Positions 15,747 through 24,963 of a stretch of DNA of 64,000 nucleotides are shown in pieces. The notes beneath the pieces are model-generated. The model ran no database searches. It worked only from the letters and a program-made list of their open reading frames with translations, and was not told the DNA's origin. Both the position numbers and the translations under genes were made by a program. The stretch is from Streptomyces sp. NRRL S-646 (GTDB lineage Bacteria > Actinomycetota > Actinomycetes > Streptomycetales > Streptomycetaceae): NCBI RefSeq assembly GCF_000720765.1, contig NZ_JODC01000037.1, positions 1-64,000 on the forward strand. Reading direction: 5' to 3'. Within the stretch, counting starts at the first letter, position 1. Each line of letters opens with the position of its first letter.

Positions 15747-18155
15747 TCAGTGCATGGTCGTCAGGATGTCCCGTACTCGGCGGACGTCCCTGAGGCGGCG
15801 TTCGTAAGTTGCCCCGAGTGCCAGCAGGAGCAGGCCGGCGAGTGCGAAAGGTACCCAGCGGGGGAGGGCGCCGGTCATCTGGACCAGGTACGGGGCCAGT
15901 TCGTGCAGGGCGTCCAGGACCAGGACCGAGCCGCCGAGCACGAGGGGAGCCTGGAGACGGTGGCGGGCGCCCAGCAGGGTGGTCAGCAGGGCTGCCGTGC
16001 CGAGCAGCAGCGGGCGCGTCCAGTGCGGGTCGTCCCAGGCCGCGGCGAGGCTCGGCAGCAGGGTGGCGGCGAGCCCGGCGCCGTACGCCGTCCACGACGA
16101 CGCCTGCGGGTCGCGGGACCTGCGCCAGACGCCGACACACAGCGCCGGGACGGTGACCGGGAGCGTGTACGCCTCGACGGTGCCGACGTCCCAGGCGGCC
16201 AGCCGGACCCAACTGGCCAGCAGGAACAGGGCGGCGGCCACGTAGCCTGCGGGGCGGCGGTCGGAGCGTACCGCCGTGCCCGCCGCGATCACTGCGCACA
16301 GGGCCAGCACCAGGGCGAGCATCGGTGGCGCGGTGATCGCGAGGCCGACGGCCAACAGTCCGGTGGCCGCTCCGGTCACTTCGACCGGCACGCGCGCGTG
16401 GCTCTCGCCGAGCCGGGCTGCGAGCAGGGCAGCCGCCAGCGTGACCACCAGGACCAGCAGCGCAGTGTGCTGCGGCCGCCAGTCCGCCGCCAGACCTGTC
16501 GTGCACGCCAGCGCAGTGGCGTACACGACCGCGGCCGGAGCGGTGAAGGGCGCGAGGTGCGGGCGCAGCGAGGCAGCAGCGAACAGAGCCATCAGGACGG
16601 ACAGCACAGTCAGGGTGGCCGTCTGGGATGCAAGCGAGAGGAAGGCGAGGGAGACCGAGCTGCCCAGGGCGAGCGTGGTGGCGGTCACGGGCAGGAGCCG
16701 GAAGGCCGCCGCCGCGAGGGCCGCTGCGGTCACCGCGCCCTGCAGCAACAGGGCGGCAGAGTAGGGAAGCTGGAGGACCGCAGGCAGCGTCATGACGGTG
16801 GCCCAGGCGAGGAGCGTCGCGCCGGTCAGCGCCTGGGGACGTCGGGCCTCGCCGCGCACCAGCAGGGCCAGCACGGCTGCAACGACCACCGGGCCGAGGA
16901 GCAGCTGACCGGGATACGGCGGCCACGGCATGTGGACGGCCGCCGCGGCACGCGCGTCCGAGGGGGCACCGGTCCACCAGCGCTCCGCCCAGCCCAGCGG
17001 GCCCAGCAGCGCAACGACGACCAGCGGCAGCGCACAGGCGACGACGACCGCCTGCACCGCACCGGAGGCCTGGACCAGCCCCCGCCGCACAGGCTCGGGC
17101 AGACGCATCCGCAAGGCCGCCAACAGCGCGATGCCGCATGCCAGATACCCCGGCACCGTCCACCCCTCCGGCAGCGTCACCCGCAGCACACCACCACCGG
17201 CGGCGACCAGGAGCAGGCCGCCCGTCACGGCGTTGCCCGTCGCCAGGGCAGGCTTCGGCAGCCGCCAGGCGGCGCCCAGCGCGATCACCGCCGCAAGGGT
17301 GAGGAGCGCCGCCGCACGGGCGGCGGCGCCCGGGCCGGCTGCATCCCAGGAGAGCCAGCCGGCCGTCAGTGCACCCAGGGCGCCCGAGCCGTACGCGCCG
17401 ACGGCGGCGAGGACGCGTACGGACCTGGCGGTCACCCGGAGCGCCACACCTGTGTCGAACCCGGCCGTCACCAGAAGCGCGGCCGCGATCCCGGACGACC
17501 CCACCGTGGCCGAGATCGCCCAGAAGAACAGCGGGAGTTGGGCCGCGGCCAGCGCGGCGGGCAGCGGCAGCCGCAGCCCGGCCGCACGCGGCAGCAGACC
17601 GTACGCCGTCCAGAGCGCCGCCAGCAGGGCCGAAGCGACGGCCGTGTACCCCGCGCCGTCCGTCCCCATGAAGGCGACCTGCTGCAACGCGTACGCGTCC
17701 AGTACCGTCAGCGCCAGCCCCAGGCCGGCCACCGACTCGGCCGTCGAACGCAGCCCGCGCTGCAGCAGGGGAAACGGCGCACCGAGCGCTGCCACCGTGA
17801 CCGCGCCGAGCACGAGGGCGCGCCCCGTGATCCCCAGATGCCCCCAGCTGACCAGCGTGAACACCATCGCGGCGACCGTGAGCAGGACCCCGCCGAGCAG
17901 CAGCAGAAGGTTCTGCACGCCGGGCGCGGTGGTCTCCGGGCGAGACGCCTCGACGGGCGCCTGCGGTGCCTGCTGTGCCGGGGGCACCGGGCGGGCTGCC
18001 TGGAGCGCGGCGACCAGCCAGGCACGGCGATGGAGCAACTGGGCCCGGCGGGCGTCCAGTTGCCAGAGCTCGGCGTCGAGGAGCTGCAACTCCTCGGCCG
18101 GGGGCGGAACATGCGTCATGCCTCGGAGTGTGGTCCGCGTCACGTCGTACGGCAT
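15747..18155 (-). CDS. Large polytopic membrane protein (SCO7613 C-terminal-like)
   Basis: An 802-residue, extremely Ala/Leu/Val-rich protein. Residues about 20-50 form a charged helix (ELQLLDAELWQLDARRAQLLHRRAWL), followed by a Pro-rich spacer and about 20 or more consecutive hydrophobic segments. The short polar ends are cytoplasmic-looking; the C-terminus is RRLRDVRRVRDILTTMH. It matches the general form of proteins annotated in Streptomyces as SCO7613 C-terminal domain-containing membrane proteins. The function is unknown. An ATG at 18119 (residue 13) is an alternative start; neither has a convincing ribosome site. Confidence 0.72.
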   Translation of the reverse strand: MPYDVTRTTLRGMTHVPPPAEELQLLDAELWQLDARRAQLLHRRAWLVAALQAARPVPPAQQAPQAPVEASRPETTAPGVQNLLLLLGGVLLTVAAMVFTLVSWGHLGITGRALVLGAVTVAALGAPFPLLQRGLRSTAESVAGLGLALTVLDAYALQQVAFMGTDGAGYTAVASALLAALWTAYGLLPRAAGLRLPLPAALAAAQLPLFFWAISATVGSSGIAAALLVTAGFDTGVALRVTARSVRVLAAVGAYGSGALGALTAGWLSWDAAGPGAAARAAALLTLAAVIALGAAWRLPKPALATGNAVTGGLLLVAAGGGVLRVTLPEGWTVPGYLACGIALLAALRMRLPEPVRRGLVQASGAVQAVVVACALPLVVVALLGPLGWAERWWTGAPSDARAAAAVHMPWPPYPGQLLLGPVVVAAVLALLVRGEARRPQALTGATLLAWATVMTLPAVLQLPYSAALLLQGAVTAAALAAAAFRLLPVTATTLALGSSVSLAFLSLASQTATLTVLSVLMALFAAASLRPHLAPFTAPAAVVYATALACTTGLAADWRPQHTALLVLVVTLAAALLAARLGESHARVPVEVTGAATGLLAVGLAITAPPMLALVLALCAVIAAGTAVRSDRRPAGYVAAALFLLASWVRLAAWDVGTVEAYTLPVTVPALCVGVWRRSRDPQASSWTAYGAGLAATLLPSLAAAWDDPHWTRPLLLGTAALLTTLLGARHRLQAPLVLGGSVLVLDALHELAPYLVQMTGALPRWVPFALAGLLLLALGATYERRLRDVRRVRDILTTMH

Positions 18156-18243
18156 GAGCGCAGGTACTCAGAACGTACTCAGATCCCGCCACCACGTGGC
18201 TCGGATGCGGGGCGGACGCGCTGGGTACGGGCAGAATCCCACC

Positions 18244-18690
18244 ATGGACTGGACGCACTACCGCTTCCGCAGCCTCTGGGTCCTGCCCGCCCCGCCCGCC
18301 ACCGTGTACGAGGTGCTGGAGCGGGCCGAGGAGTACCCCCGCTGGTGGCCCCAGGTGCGGGAGGTGACCCGGCTCGACGACACCACGGGCGTCATCCGGA
18401 TCCGCTCCGTCCTCCCGTACGACCTGCACTTCACCGCCCGCGAGACGCGCCGCGACCCCGTCGCGGGCGTCCTGGAGATCGCGATGTCCGGCGACATCGA
18501 GGGCTGGGCGTGCTGGACCATCGCCGCCGGCGCCGCGGGCACTCTCGCCCGCTTCGAGCAGGTCGTCGACGTGCACAAGCCGCTGCTCAGGCAGTTCGCC
18601 GTACCGGGGCGGCCGTTGTTCCGCGCCAATCACCGGCTGATGATGCGGGCCGGGCGGCGAGGCCTGGTCGCCTACCTGGAAGCGGTTTGA
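18244..18690 (+). CDS. SRPBCC-family (polyketide cyclase/START-like) protein
   Basis: A 148-residue protein with the helix-grip pattern: FRSLWVLPAPPATVYEVLERAEEYPRWWPQV at residues 7-38, where A-x-x-V-(W/Y)-x-x-(L/F)-x-(D/E) and the YPRWW aromatic patch line a hydrophobic cavity. The family binds or transforms lipids, polyketides or other small hydrophobic molecules. The ligand cannot be predicted, and no catalytic set is evident. It is divergent from the large membrane-protein gene. Its stop codon overlaps the promoter of the next tRNA. Confidence 0.82.
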   Translation: MDWTHYRFRSLWVLPAPPATVYEVLERAEEYPRWWPQVREVTRLDDTTGVIRIRSVLPYDLHFTARETRRDPVAGVLEIAMSGDIEGWACWTIAAGAAGTLARFEQVVDVHKPLLRQFAVPGRPLFRANHRLMMRAGRRGLVAYLEAV

Positions 18691-18716
18691 AGGAAACCCG
18701 CGGGGACCTGTATTGT
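18687..18716 (+). promoter_or_regulatory. Promoter of tRNA-Val(CAC) copy 2
   Basis: TTGAAG (18687-18692) and TATTGT (18711-18716) are 18 bases apart, resembling -35 and -10 boxes. The tRNA starts 14 bases after the -10 box. The -35 overlaps the stop codon of the SRPBCC gene. Confidence 0.55.
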
Positions 18717-18729
18717 TCAGTCCGTTCCC

Positions 18730-18801
18730 GGGCGATTAGCTCAGTGGGAGAGCGCTTCGTTCACACCGAAGAGGTCACTGGTTCGAACCCAGTATCGCCC
18801 A
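18730..18801 (+). tRNA. tRNA-Val(CAC), copy 2
   Basis: Mature sequence identical to the gene at 8528-8599: acceptor GGGCGAT/ATCGCCC, anticodon CAC, standard T-loop. The two copies are direct repeats about 10.2 kb apart, but their flanks differ. Confidence 0.95.
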
Positions 18802-18810
18802 CCGGGAAAG

Positions 18811-18840
18811 GCCGGTCCGCAGCAGCGGACCGGCTTTCTT
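18811..18840 (+). terminator. tRNA-Val Rho-independent terminator
   Basis: Stem GCCGGTCCGC / GCGGACCGGC (10 bp), loop AGCA, followed by TTTCTT. This is a textbook intrinsic terminator and one of the few here with a T-run. Confidence 0.85.
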
Positions 18841-18874
18841 CATGTCGGCCTGCTTCATGTCGGCCTGCTTCATG
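18838..18874. repeat. 15-bp tandem repeat at the exonuclease 3' end
   Basis: CTTCATGTCGGCCTG occurs twice in tandem, then a seven-base partial third unit. The stop codon of the minus-strand exonuclease lies in the partial unit, so the repeat sits just beyond the coding sequence. Confidence 0.7.
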
Positions 18875-19595
18875 CGGCCGCCGGAAGATCCGGCCGCAGC
18901 GGCCACGCCGGGTTCACGATCTCCTCCGTACCGCTCTTCGCGAACCACGCCTGCAGGCCGCGCGCCTGGGCGGCGTGCCAGGTGGTCTGCAGGGTGTGCA
19001 GTTCGGCGGGGGAGAGACGCTCCAGCCGGGTGGCGAAACGACGCCCGAGGGCCCGTACGACGTCCAGTGCGGCCAGTGCGTCCGCCGCCGCGTCGTGCGC
19101 ACCCTCCAGCGTGACGCCGTAGTGCGCGCACAGGTCGGTCAGGGTGCGGCGGCCCTTGCGGTAGCGGTCCAGGTGCTTGTCGAGGACCCGGGGGTCGAGC
19201 ACCCGCAGCGTCGACGACTCGAACCAGCGGTCCAGCGAAGAGGCGCGATGGCGGCGCAACTCGCGGTCCAGGAGTGTCAGATCGAACGGCGCGTTCATCA
19301 CCACGAGCGGGCGGGCCATCGCCGCCTGCTCCGCCAGTTCCTCGGCTATCTCGTACATCACCGGCGCCGGCCAGCGGCCGTTGCGCTGCAGGTGTTCGTC
19401 CGTCAGCCCGTGCACAGCCGTCGCCGCCTCCGGGACCGGCACACCCGGGTTGACCAGCCAACGGGTCATCCGGGGCCGGCTGCCCGGGGCGTCCTGGACG
19501 ACGACGGCGGCCGACACGATCCGGTCGGTCTCTACGTCCACGCCCGTGGTCTCCGTGTCGAATGCGGCCAGGGGCCCCTCGTACCAGGTCGTCAT
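18870..19595 (-). CDS. DEDDh-type 3'-5' exonuclease
   Basis: A 241-residue DnaQ-fold exonuclease. FDTETTG (D13, E15) is ExoI, D105 in NAPFD is ExoII, and HDAAAD (H167, D172) is ExoIII, which completes the DEDDh set of two-metal catalytic residues. The C-terminal 60 residues are a short extension of unknown role ending in Pro/Ala. It resembles stand-alone proofreading-type exonucleases of Streptomyces rather than a polymerase-fused subunit. Likely roles are DNA repair or RNA/DNA end trimming. It diverges from the DUF4365-like gene across 168 bases. Confidence 0.87.
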   Translation of the reverse strand: MTTWYEGPLAAFDTETTGVDVETDRIVSAAVVVQDAPGSRPRMTRWLVNPGVPVPEAATAVHGLTDEHLQRNGRWPAPVMYEIAEELAEQAAMARPLVVMNAPFDLTLLDRELRRHRASSLDRWFESSTLRVLDPRVLDKHLDRYRKGRRTLTDLCAHYGVTLEGAHDAAADALAALDVVRALGRRFATRLERLSPAELHTLQTTWHAAQARGLQAWFAKSGTEEIVNPAWPLRPDLPAAA

Positions 19596-19763
19596 GCCTA
19601 CACAACTCCTCGTTCACCCACGGCAGCTGACGTCCCGTCTTCTGCCTGTTTGGTGATACCCGGGCTGTTTGCGCCGTACGCCGGAAGGACACAACAGGAG
19701 TACGGGTCTTTGCAGTTCAGAGGCCCACAGCAGGGAATCACTTGGCGTGGAAGGCTGTTGGTC

Positions 19764-20330
19764 ATGGCGATAGCGCAGCCCGAGCGGGGCGGGCTGCTGC
19801 CCGAACGTACGGGCCCCCTTCGCGGCACACTCGCCACCACCGCCTGCATGGAGACACTGCAGGTGGGTTATCTGCACGCCGTCGCCGCGGCGGCGGGCTG
19901 CTCGCTGTCCCAGCCATTTCCGGACAACGGCATCGACTGGCACGTCAGTCACGGCTCGCCCGGGCACACCGTCGACGACGAAGTGACCATCAAGGTGCAG
20001 CTGAAGTGCACGTACCAGGTCCCGCCGAACCCGCCGGGGCGCTTCTTCTCCTTCACGCTCGACAACGACCATCTGCGCAAGCTCGCGCGCACACCCGTCT
20101 CGGTGCACAAGATCCTGGTCGTGATGCTCGTCCCGAGATCCCAGGACGACTGGCTGCGCGCCAGCCACGACCGCCTCGACCTGCGGCACTGCTGCTACTG
20201 GGTCAACCTGGCCGGCCAGCCGGTCACCGGGCGGACCCGGACAACCGTGCGGATACCGACCTCACGCATCTTCGACGACCGGGCGCTGTGCGAGATCATG
20301 ACGCGGGTCGGGGCCGGAGGCAGACCATGA
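19764..20330 (+). CDS. DUF4365-like protein with PD-(D/E)XK-type residues
   Basis: A 188-residue protein resembling DUF4365. After a helix with E30, GIDWHV (D58) and VTIKVQLKCT (Q79-L80-K81) reproduce the spacing of the E...D...(E/Q)xK signature of PD-(D/E)XK nucleases. I believe DUF4365 belongs to that fold, but nuclease activity here is inferred only. The ATG at 19764 lacks a strong ribosome site. The stop overlaps the next ATG (ATGA), so a tight partnership is expected. Confidence 0.68.
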   Translation: MAIAQPERGGLLPERTGPLRGTLATTACMETLQVGYLHAVAAAAGCSLSQPFPDNGIDWHVSHGSPGHTVDDEVTIKVQLKCTYQVPPNPPGRFFSFTLDNDHLRKLARTPVSVHKILVVMLVPRSQDDWLRASHDRLDLRHCCYWVNLAGQPVTGRTRTTVRIPTSRIFDDRALCEIMTRVGAGGRP

Positions 20331-21553
20331 CGCACCGCCCGTTGGAGGAGCCACTGCGGCCCGTCAGGCCGCACCCGGTCGAGGCCTCCTGGCACCGGCC
20401 CCCCGAGCCCGACGAGGTCGACCCCGCCGTGCTCAGCGCCCTGCTGCAGCGGCACGGCTGGGAGCGGCGCGGCGGAGCCGCCGGACGCTACGGCCGCTGG
20501 ACCCCGCCCGGCCCCGGTGGCGGCGGGACGAGCCTGCTCGTGCCCGAGAGCCGCGCCTTCCCCGACAGCGACGACCTGCTCGGCGAGGCGCTCGTCGCGC
20601 TGACCCGTAGCGCTACGCCCTCCGCGCGCGAGGTACTGGTCGGACTCGCAGTGCCCAGCGACGAGATCCGCTGGTGGCGGGATGTGCCGAGCGGTCCGGC
20701 CGGCTCCGCGCCCTGGGTGGTCGAGGAGCAGCTGCGCGCCTCCGCCCGCCAGATGCTGCTCGCCGGGGCGCTCGCCACGCGCGCGCGTGCGGGCTATTAC
20801 GGCGCCCGGCACCGTCGTGCCGCCGCCGCGCTGCTGGAGAGCGTCCTCGTCGGCTCCGCGGCCGGCGGCGGGCGACTGACCGCCTTCGTGCCCGTCGGCA
20901 CGGGGCGGCAGCTCGCCGTGCGCCTCCACCAGGCTCTGTACGCCGCCCGCGAGGCCATCGACTACCAACGCGCCACCGGCGGCATGGACGCCTTCGACGG
21001 CGCCGTCGAGGCGGGCGTGAGCCGTGAGCTCACCGAGGCGCTGATCGTCCTCGTACGCGGCACAGAGGGCGCCAGGATCGCCGTCGAGTGGGCACCGGCC
21101 GCAGGGGTGCCCGAGGACTGCGTCGCAGGCGTCGAGCCGGTGGAGTTCTCACCGGGCGATCTGCCCGCGCTGCGCGAGGCGGGGGCCCGCTATCTCCGCG
21201 AGGAGCCCTCGGTGCCCGTGCGGATCACCGGCACGGTGGTGCGGATGCGCAGGTCGGGGCCGCGCGGGGAGGGCAGCGTACGGCTGCGGGTGATCGCGGG
21301 AGCCGAGGTGCCGCACGTCCGGATCACGCTGGACGAGGAGGATTACCGCATCGCCGGGCACGCCCATCTCGTGGGGCTGCCCGTGCGGCTGCACGGGCGG
21401 CTGGAGAGCCGGGGCGGCTTCCGGCGGCTGACGGGGGCGTCCGGCGTGGCACCGGTGCAGGTGGAGGAGGCGGAACGGGACCGGCTCATGAAGTCCCTGC
21501 AGGAGAACCTCGACTTCTTCGAGGAGGCGTGCAGCGGGGAGGACGACGACTGA
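20327..21553 (+). CDS. Unknown protein coupled to the DUF4365-like gene
   Basis: A 408-residue soluble protein with no family I can name confidently. Its middle is helical and Ala/Arg rich ([20 protein letters not shown]). The C-terminal about 120 residues are beta-rich ([48 protein letters not shown]), reminiscent of an OB-like barrel, and the last 25 residues are acidic. It overlaps the upstream nuclease-like gene (ATGA) and precedes thrS by 121 bases. A nucleic-acid-related role with its partner is a hypothesis. Confidence 0.72.
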   Translation: MTHRPLEEPLRPVRPHPVEASWHRPPEPDEVDPAVLSALLQRHGWERRGGAAGRYGRWTPPGPGGGGTSLLVPESRAFPDSDDLLGEALVALTRSATPSAREVLVGLAVPSDEIRWWRDVPSGPAGSAPWVVEEQLRASARQMLLAGALATRARAGYYGARHRRAAAALLESVLVGSAAGGGRLTAFVPVGTGRQLAVRLHQALYAAREAIDYQRATGGMDAFDGAVEAGVSRELTEALIVLVRGTEGARIAVEWAPAAGVPEDCVAGVEPVEFSPGDLPALREAGARYLREEPSVPVRITGTVVRMRRSGPRGEGSVRLRVIAGAEVPHVRITLDEEDYRIAGHAHLVGLPVRLHGRLESRGGFRRLTGASGVAPVQVEEAERDRLMKSLQENLDFFEEACSGEDDD

Positions 21554-21674
21554 GCGCGGGCCTGCCTGCACAAAGGGCGACCGTTTCGCGGTCGGAGGGT
21601 CGGGGTCGGTACGATCCCCTATTGCGCGCGCTCCTGGTATGGCGCCGCACCCCACCTTCAGTCAGGAGAGACCG

Positions 21675-23651
21675 GTGTCAGACGTCCGTGTGATCATCCA
21701 ACGCGATTCCGAGCGGGAAGAGCGCGTGGTGACGACGGGCACTACGGCCGCCGAGCTCTTCGCCGGCGAGCGCTCGATCGTCGCCGCGCGCGTGGGAGGC
21801 GAGCTCAAGGACCTCGCCTACTCGCCGGCCGAGGGCGAGGTCGTGGAGCCGGTGGAGATCTCCTCCGAGGACGGCCTCAACATCCTGCGCCACTCCACCG
21901 CGCACGTGATGGCGCAGGCCGTACAGGAGCTGTTCCCCGAGGCCAAGCTGGGCATCGGCCCGCCGGTCAAGGGCGGCTTCTACTACGACTTCGACGTCGA
22001 GAAGCCGTTCACGCCCGAGGATCTCAAGGCCATCGAGAAGAAGATGCAGGAGATCCAGAAGCGCGGGCAGAAGTTCTCCCGTCGTGTGGTGACCGACGAG
22101 GCGGCCCGCGAGGAGCTGGCGGACGAGCCGTACAAGCTCGAACTGATCGGCCTCAAGGGCTCGGCGTCGCACGACGACGGTGCGGACGTCGAGGTCGGCG
22201 CCGGCGAGCTGACGATCTACGACAACCTGGACGCCAAGACCGGCGAGCTGTGCTGGAAGGACCTCTGCCGCGGTCCCCACCTGCCCTCCACCAGGAACAT
22301 CCCGGCGTTCAAGCTCATGCGCAACGCGGCCGCCTACTGGCGCGGCAGCGAGAAGAACCCGATGCTCCAGCGCATCTACGGCACCGCCTGGCCGTCCAAG
22401 GACGAGCTCAAGGGCTACCTCGACTTCCTCGCCGAGGCCGAGAAGCGCGACCACCGCAAGCTGGGCTCCGAACTCGACCTGTTCTCCATCCCGGAGCAGA
22501 TCGGCTCCGGCCTCGCCGTCTTCCACCCCAAGGGCGGCATCGTCCGCCGCGTGATGGAGGACTACTCGCGCCGCCGGCACGAGGAGGAGGGCTACGAGTT
22601 CGTCTACACCCCGCACGCGACGAAGGGGAAGCTCTTCGAGACGTCCGGGCACCTGGACTGGTACGCCGAGGGCATGTACCCGCCCATGCAGCTCGACGAG
22701 GGCGTGGACTACTACCTCAAGCCCATGAACTGCCCGATGCACAACCTGATCTTCGACGCGCGCGGCCGCTCCTACCGTGAACTCCCGCTGCGCCTCTTCG
22801 AGTTCGGGACCGTGTACCGGTACGAGAAGTCGGGCGTCGTGCACGGTCTGACCCGTGCCCGCGGCTTCACCCAGGACGACGCGCACATCTACTGCACCCG
22901 TGAGCAGATGTCGGAGGAGCTCGACAAGACGCTCACCTTCGTCCTCGGCCTGCTGCGCGACTACGGCCTCACCGACTTCTACCTGGAGCTGTCCACCAAG
23001 GACCCGGAGAAGTTCGTCGGCTCGGACGAGGTCTGGGAGGAGGCCACGGAGACGCTGCGTCAGGTCGCCGAGAAGCAGGGCCTGCCCCTGGTGCCCGACC
23101 CGGGCGGCGCCGCCTTCTACGGCCCGAAGATCTCCGTCCAGACCAAGGACGCCATCGGCCGGACCTGGCAGATGTCGACGATCCAGCTCGACTTCAACCT
23201 GCCGGAGCGCTTCGACCTGGAGTACACGGGTCCGGACGGCGCCAAGCAGCGCCCGGTCATGATCCACCGCGCGCTGTTCGGCTCGATCGAGCGGTTCTTC
23301 GCGGTGCTCCTGGAGCACTACGCGGGCGCCTTCCCGGCGTGGCTGGCCCCGGTCCAGGCGGTCGGCATCCCGATCGGCGACGGGCACGTGGAGTACCTGG
23401 AGAAGTTCGCCGCGGCCGCGAAGAAGCAGGGCCTGCGGGTCGAGGTCGACTCCTCCTCCGACCGTATGCAGAAGAAGATCCGCAACGCGCAGAAGCAGAA
23501 GGTGCCCTTCATGGTCATCGCGGGCGACGAGGACATGTCGGCCGGTTCCGTCTCCTTCCGCTACCGCGACGGTTCGCAGGAGAACGGCATCCCGTTCGAC
23601 GAGGCCATCGCGAAGATCGCGAAGGTCGTGGAGGACCGGACGCAGGTCTGA
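21675..23651 (+). CDS. thrS: Threonyl-tRNA synthetase
   Basis: A 658-residue class II synthetase. Order: TGS domain (residues 1-65), the second editing-type region with [11 protein letters not shown] (HxxxH) and C-rich zinc-site counterpart, catalytic core with [14 protein letters not shown] (motif 2 region Cys and His bind zinc) and FYGPKI, then anticodon-binding domain ([18 protein letters not shown]). It attaches threonine to tRNA-Thr and hydrolyses Ser-tRNA-Thr. The GTG start follows AGGAGAG. Its 121-base leader has only a short hairpin, and no T-box features are seen. Confidence 0.97.
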   Translation: MSDVRVIIQRDSEREERVVTTGTTAAELFAGERSIVAARVGGELKDLAYSPAEGEVVEPVEISSEDGLNILRHSTAHVMAQAVQELFPEAKLGIGPPVKGGFYYDFDVEKPFTPEDLKAIEKKMQEIQKRGQKFSRRVVTDEAAREELADEPYKLELIGLKGSASHDDGADVEVGAGELTIYDNLDAKTGELCWKDLCRGPHLPSTRNIPAFKLMRNAAAYWRGSEKNPMLQRIYGTAWPSKDELKGYLDFLAEAEKRDHRKLGSELDLFSIPEQIGSGLAVFHPKGGIVRRVMEDYSRRRHEEEGYEFVYTPHATKGKLFETSGHLDWYAEGMYPPMQLDEGVDYYLKPMNCPMHNLIFDARGRSYRELPLRLFEFGTVYRYEKSGVVHGLTRARGFTQDDAHIYCTREQMSEELDKTLTFVLGLLRDYGLTDFYLELSTKDPEKFVGSDEVWEEATETLRQVAEKQGLPLVPDPGGAAFYGPKISVQTKDAIGRTWQMSTIQLDFNLPERFDLEYTGPDGAKQRPVMIHRALFGSIERFFAVLLEHYAGAFPAWLAPVQAVGIPIGDGHVEYLEKFAAAAKKQGLRVEVDSSSDRMQKKIRNAQKQKVPFMVIAGDEDMSAGSVSFRYRDGSQENGIPFDEAIAKIAKVVEDRTQV

Positions 23652-23665
23652 ACCGGCACGTCGTG

Positions 23666-23698
23666 GGCCCCCGGGGAGTCAGATCCCCGGGGGCCTTT
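23666..23698. terminator. Bidirectional terminator after thrS
   Basis: Stem GGCCCCCGGGGA / TCCCCGGGGGCC (12 bp), then TTT. The stop codon of the opposing channel gene lies in the loop, so the element also ends that gene. Confidence 0.85.
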
Positions 23699-24335
23699 CG
23701 TCGTCCTCGCGGGCAAAGACCTGCAGCAGCCAGGAGGCGAAGGTGCCGGTCACCGCACCCAGCAGAGCCAGACCGACGGCCATCATGCCGACCGCGATCA
23801 GCCGGCCCAGCGGTGTCACCGGGGTGATGTCGCCGTAGCCGACGGTGGTGAGGGTTTCGCAGGTCCACCAGACGGCGTCCCCGAACGTGCGCATCGACGC
23901 GCCAGCCGCCCCGCGTTCCTGCTGGTAGACGGCGAGGGCCCCGGCGAAGCCCAGCAGTACCGTCGCCAGCCCGGAGTACGCGATCACACGCGCGTGCAGC
24001 GCGAGCCGGGGCTTGCCGTGCCGTCGCTGCACGGCTTCGTAGACCTTGACAATCCGAAGGGGCCGCAGCAGCGGCAGGATCAGCACCGCCGTGTCCAGCA
24101 AGTGCTTCCGCACGAACCTGTGCCCCTGCCCGCTCAGTCGCCAGAGCACCGCGTAGTTGAAGGCGAACAAGGCCCAGGAGAGCAGCAGCACCGCGAGGGC
24201 CAGCTCCTGCAGGGGGTCCGTCAGACCGGGTACCAGGACGCGGATCGCGTACGAGGCGAGGAAGGCCAGCGATGCGACGGCGAGCGGAAGCTCGGTCCGC
24301 TGCTCCCAGCGGGCTGCGCGAGTGTCATCGTCCAC
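23679..24335 (-). CDS. Potassium channel-family protein
   Basis: A 218-residue membrane protein. TTVGYGD (residues 163-169) is the K+ selectivity filter between two membrane helices (about 117-137 and 175-205). The preceding hydrophobic segments (18-36, 44-65, 78-92) plus LRIVKVYEAVQRR with repeated basic residues look like a reduced voltage-sensor-type region. It may be a tetrameric K+ channel with 4-6 segments. The GTG start is chosen because residues upstream are uncharacteristically basic. It is convergent with thrS. Confidence 0.82.
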   Translation of the reverse strand: MDDDTRAARWEQRTELPLAVASLAFLASYAIRVLVPGLTDPLQELALAVLLLSWALFAFNYAVLWRLSGQGHRFVRKHLLDTAVLILPLLRPLRIVKVYEAVQRRHGKPRLALHARVIAYSGLATVLLGFAGALAVYQQERGAAGASMRTFGDAVWWTCETLTTVGYGDITPVTPLGRLIAVGMMAVGLALLGAVTGTFASWLLQVFAREDDERPPGI

Positions 24336-24414
24336 CGGCCCAGCTTGGCCCGGCGAGCTTTTCGCACAACCCCGCCGACACGCCGCGAACGGGCGACGCC
24401 ATATGCTGCATGGC

Positions 24415-24960
24415 ATGACGAGTGAGCCGGAGCAGCAGTTGGGAGTAGGGGTCCAGGACGCGTTCCAGCGCCTGTGGACGCCCCACCGGATGGCCTACAT
24501 CCAGGGCGAGAACAAGCCGACCGGCCCCGGTGCCGACGACGGCTGCCCCTTCTGTTCCATCCCGGCCAAGTCCGACGAGGACGGGCTGATCGTCCGGCGC
24601 GGTGAGCAGGTCTACGCCGTGCTCAACCTGTACCCGTACAACGGCGGACACCTCATGGTCGTCCCCTACCGCCATGTCGCCGACTACACGGACCTCACGC
24701 ACGCCGAGACCGTCGAGCTCGCCGCGCTCACCAAGCAGGCCATGACGGCCCTGCGCACCGCCTCCGGTGCCCACGGCTTCAACATCGGCATGAACCAGGG
24801 CACGGTTGCAGGCGCCGGCATCGCGGCCCACCTCCACCAGCACATCGTCCCGCGCTGGGGCGGCGACACGAACTTCATGCCGGTCGTCGGCCACACAAGG
24901 GTGCTGCCGCAGCTGCTGGCGGACACACGGAAGATGCTGGCGGAGGCCTGGCCCTCGTAA
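24415..24960 (+). CDS. HIT-domain hydrolase
   Basis: A 181-residue histidine-triad protein. The catalytic HLHQHIVPRW provides the H-x-H-x-H motif, and ANLYPYNGGHLMVVPYRH-like sequence precedes it. An N-terminal CPFC pair near residues 40-45 suggests a structural zinc site, as in many actinobacterial homologues. The family hydrolyses nucleoside 5'-phosphoramidates or AP4A-type dinucleotides. The start is the third of three in-frame ATGs. The next gene is convergent, 3 bases beyond the stop. Confidence 0.9.
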   Translation: MTSEPEQQLGVGVQDAFQRLWTPHRMAYIQGENKPTGPGADDGCPFCSIPAKSDEDGLIVRRGEQVYAVLNLYPYNGGHLMVVPYRHVADYTDLTHAETVELAALTKQAMTALRTASGAHGFNIGMNQGTVAGAGIAAHLHQHIVPRWGGDTNFMPVVGHTRVLPQLLADTRKMLAEAWPS

Positions 24961-24963
24961 CCG

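Noticed and set aside
15460..18633. A minus-strand frame of about 1,050 codons
   Set aside because: Out of frame with the recognised membrane-protein gene and Arg/Ala/Gly rich; a GC-driven shadow.
8528..18801. Integrative element bounded by tRNA att sites
   Set aside because: No integrase, excisionase or partial tRNA was found; both tRNAs are complete. Kept only as a comparative question.
15750..20330. A plus-strand open frame of over 1,500 codons
   Set aside because: It runs antisense through the large membrane-protein gene and across a tRNA and the exonuclease; its Arg/Gly/Pro composition is that of a high-GC shadow frame. Only its last part (19764-20330) is a real gene.
21554..21674. T-box leader for thrS
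   Set aside because: Only 120 bases with one short hairpin; no specifier loop, T-box sequence or terminator/antiterminator pair was seen.
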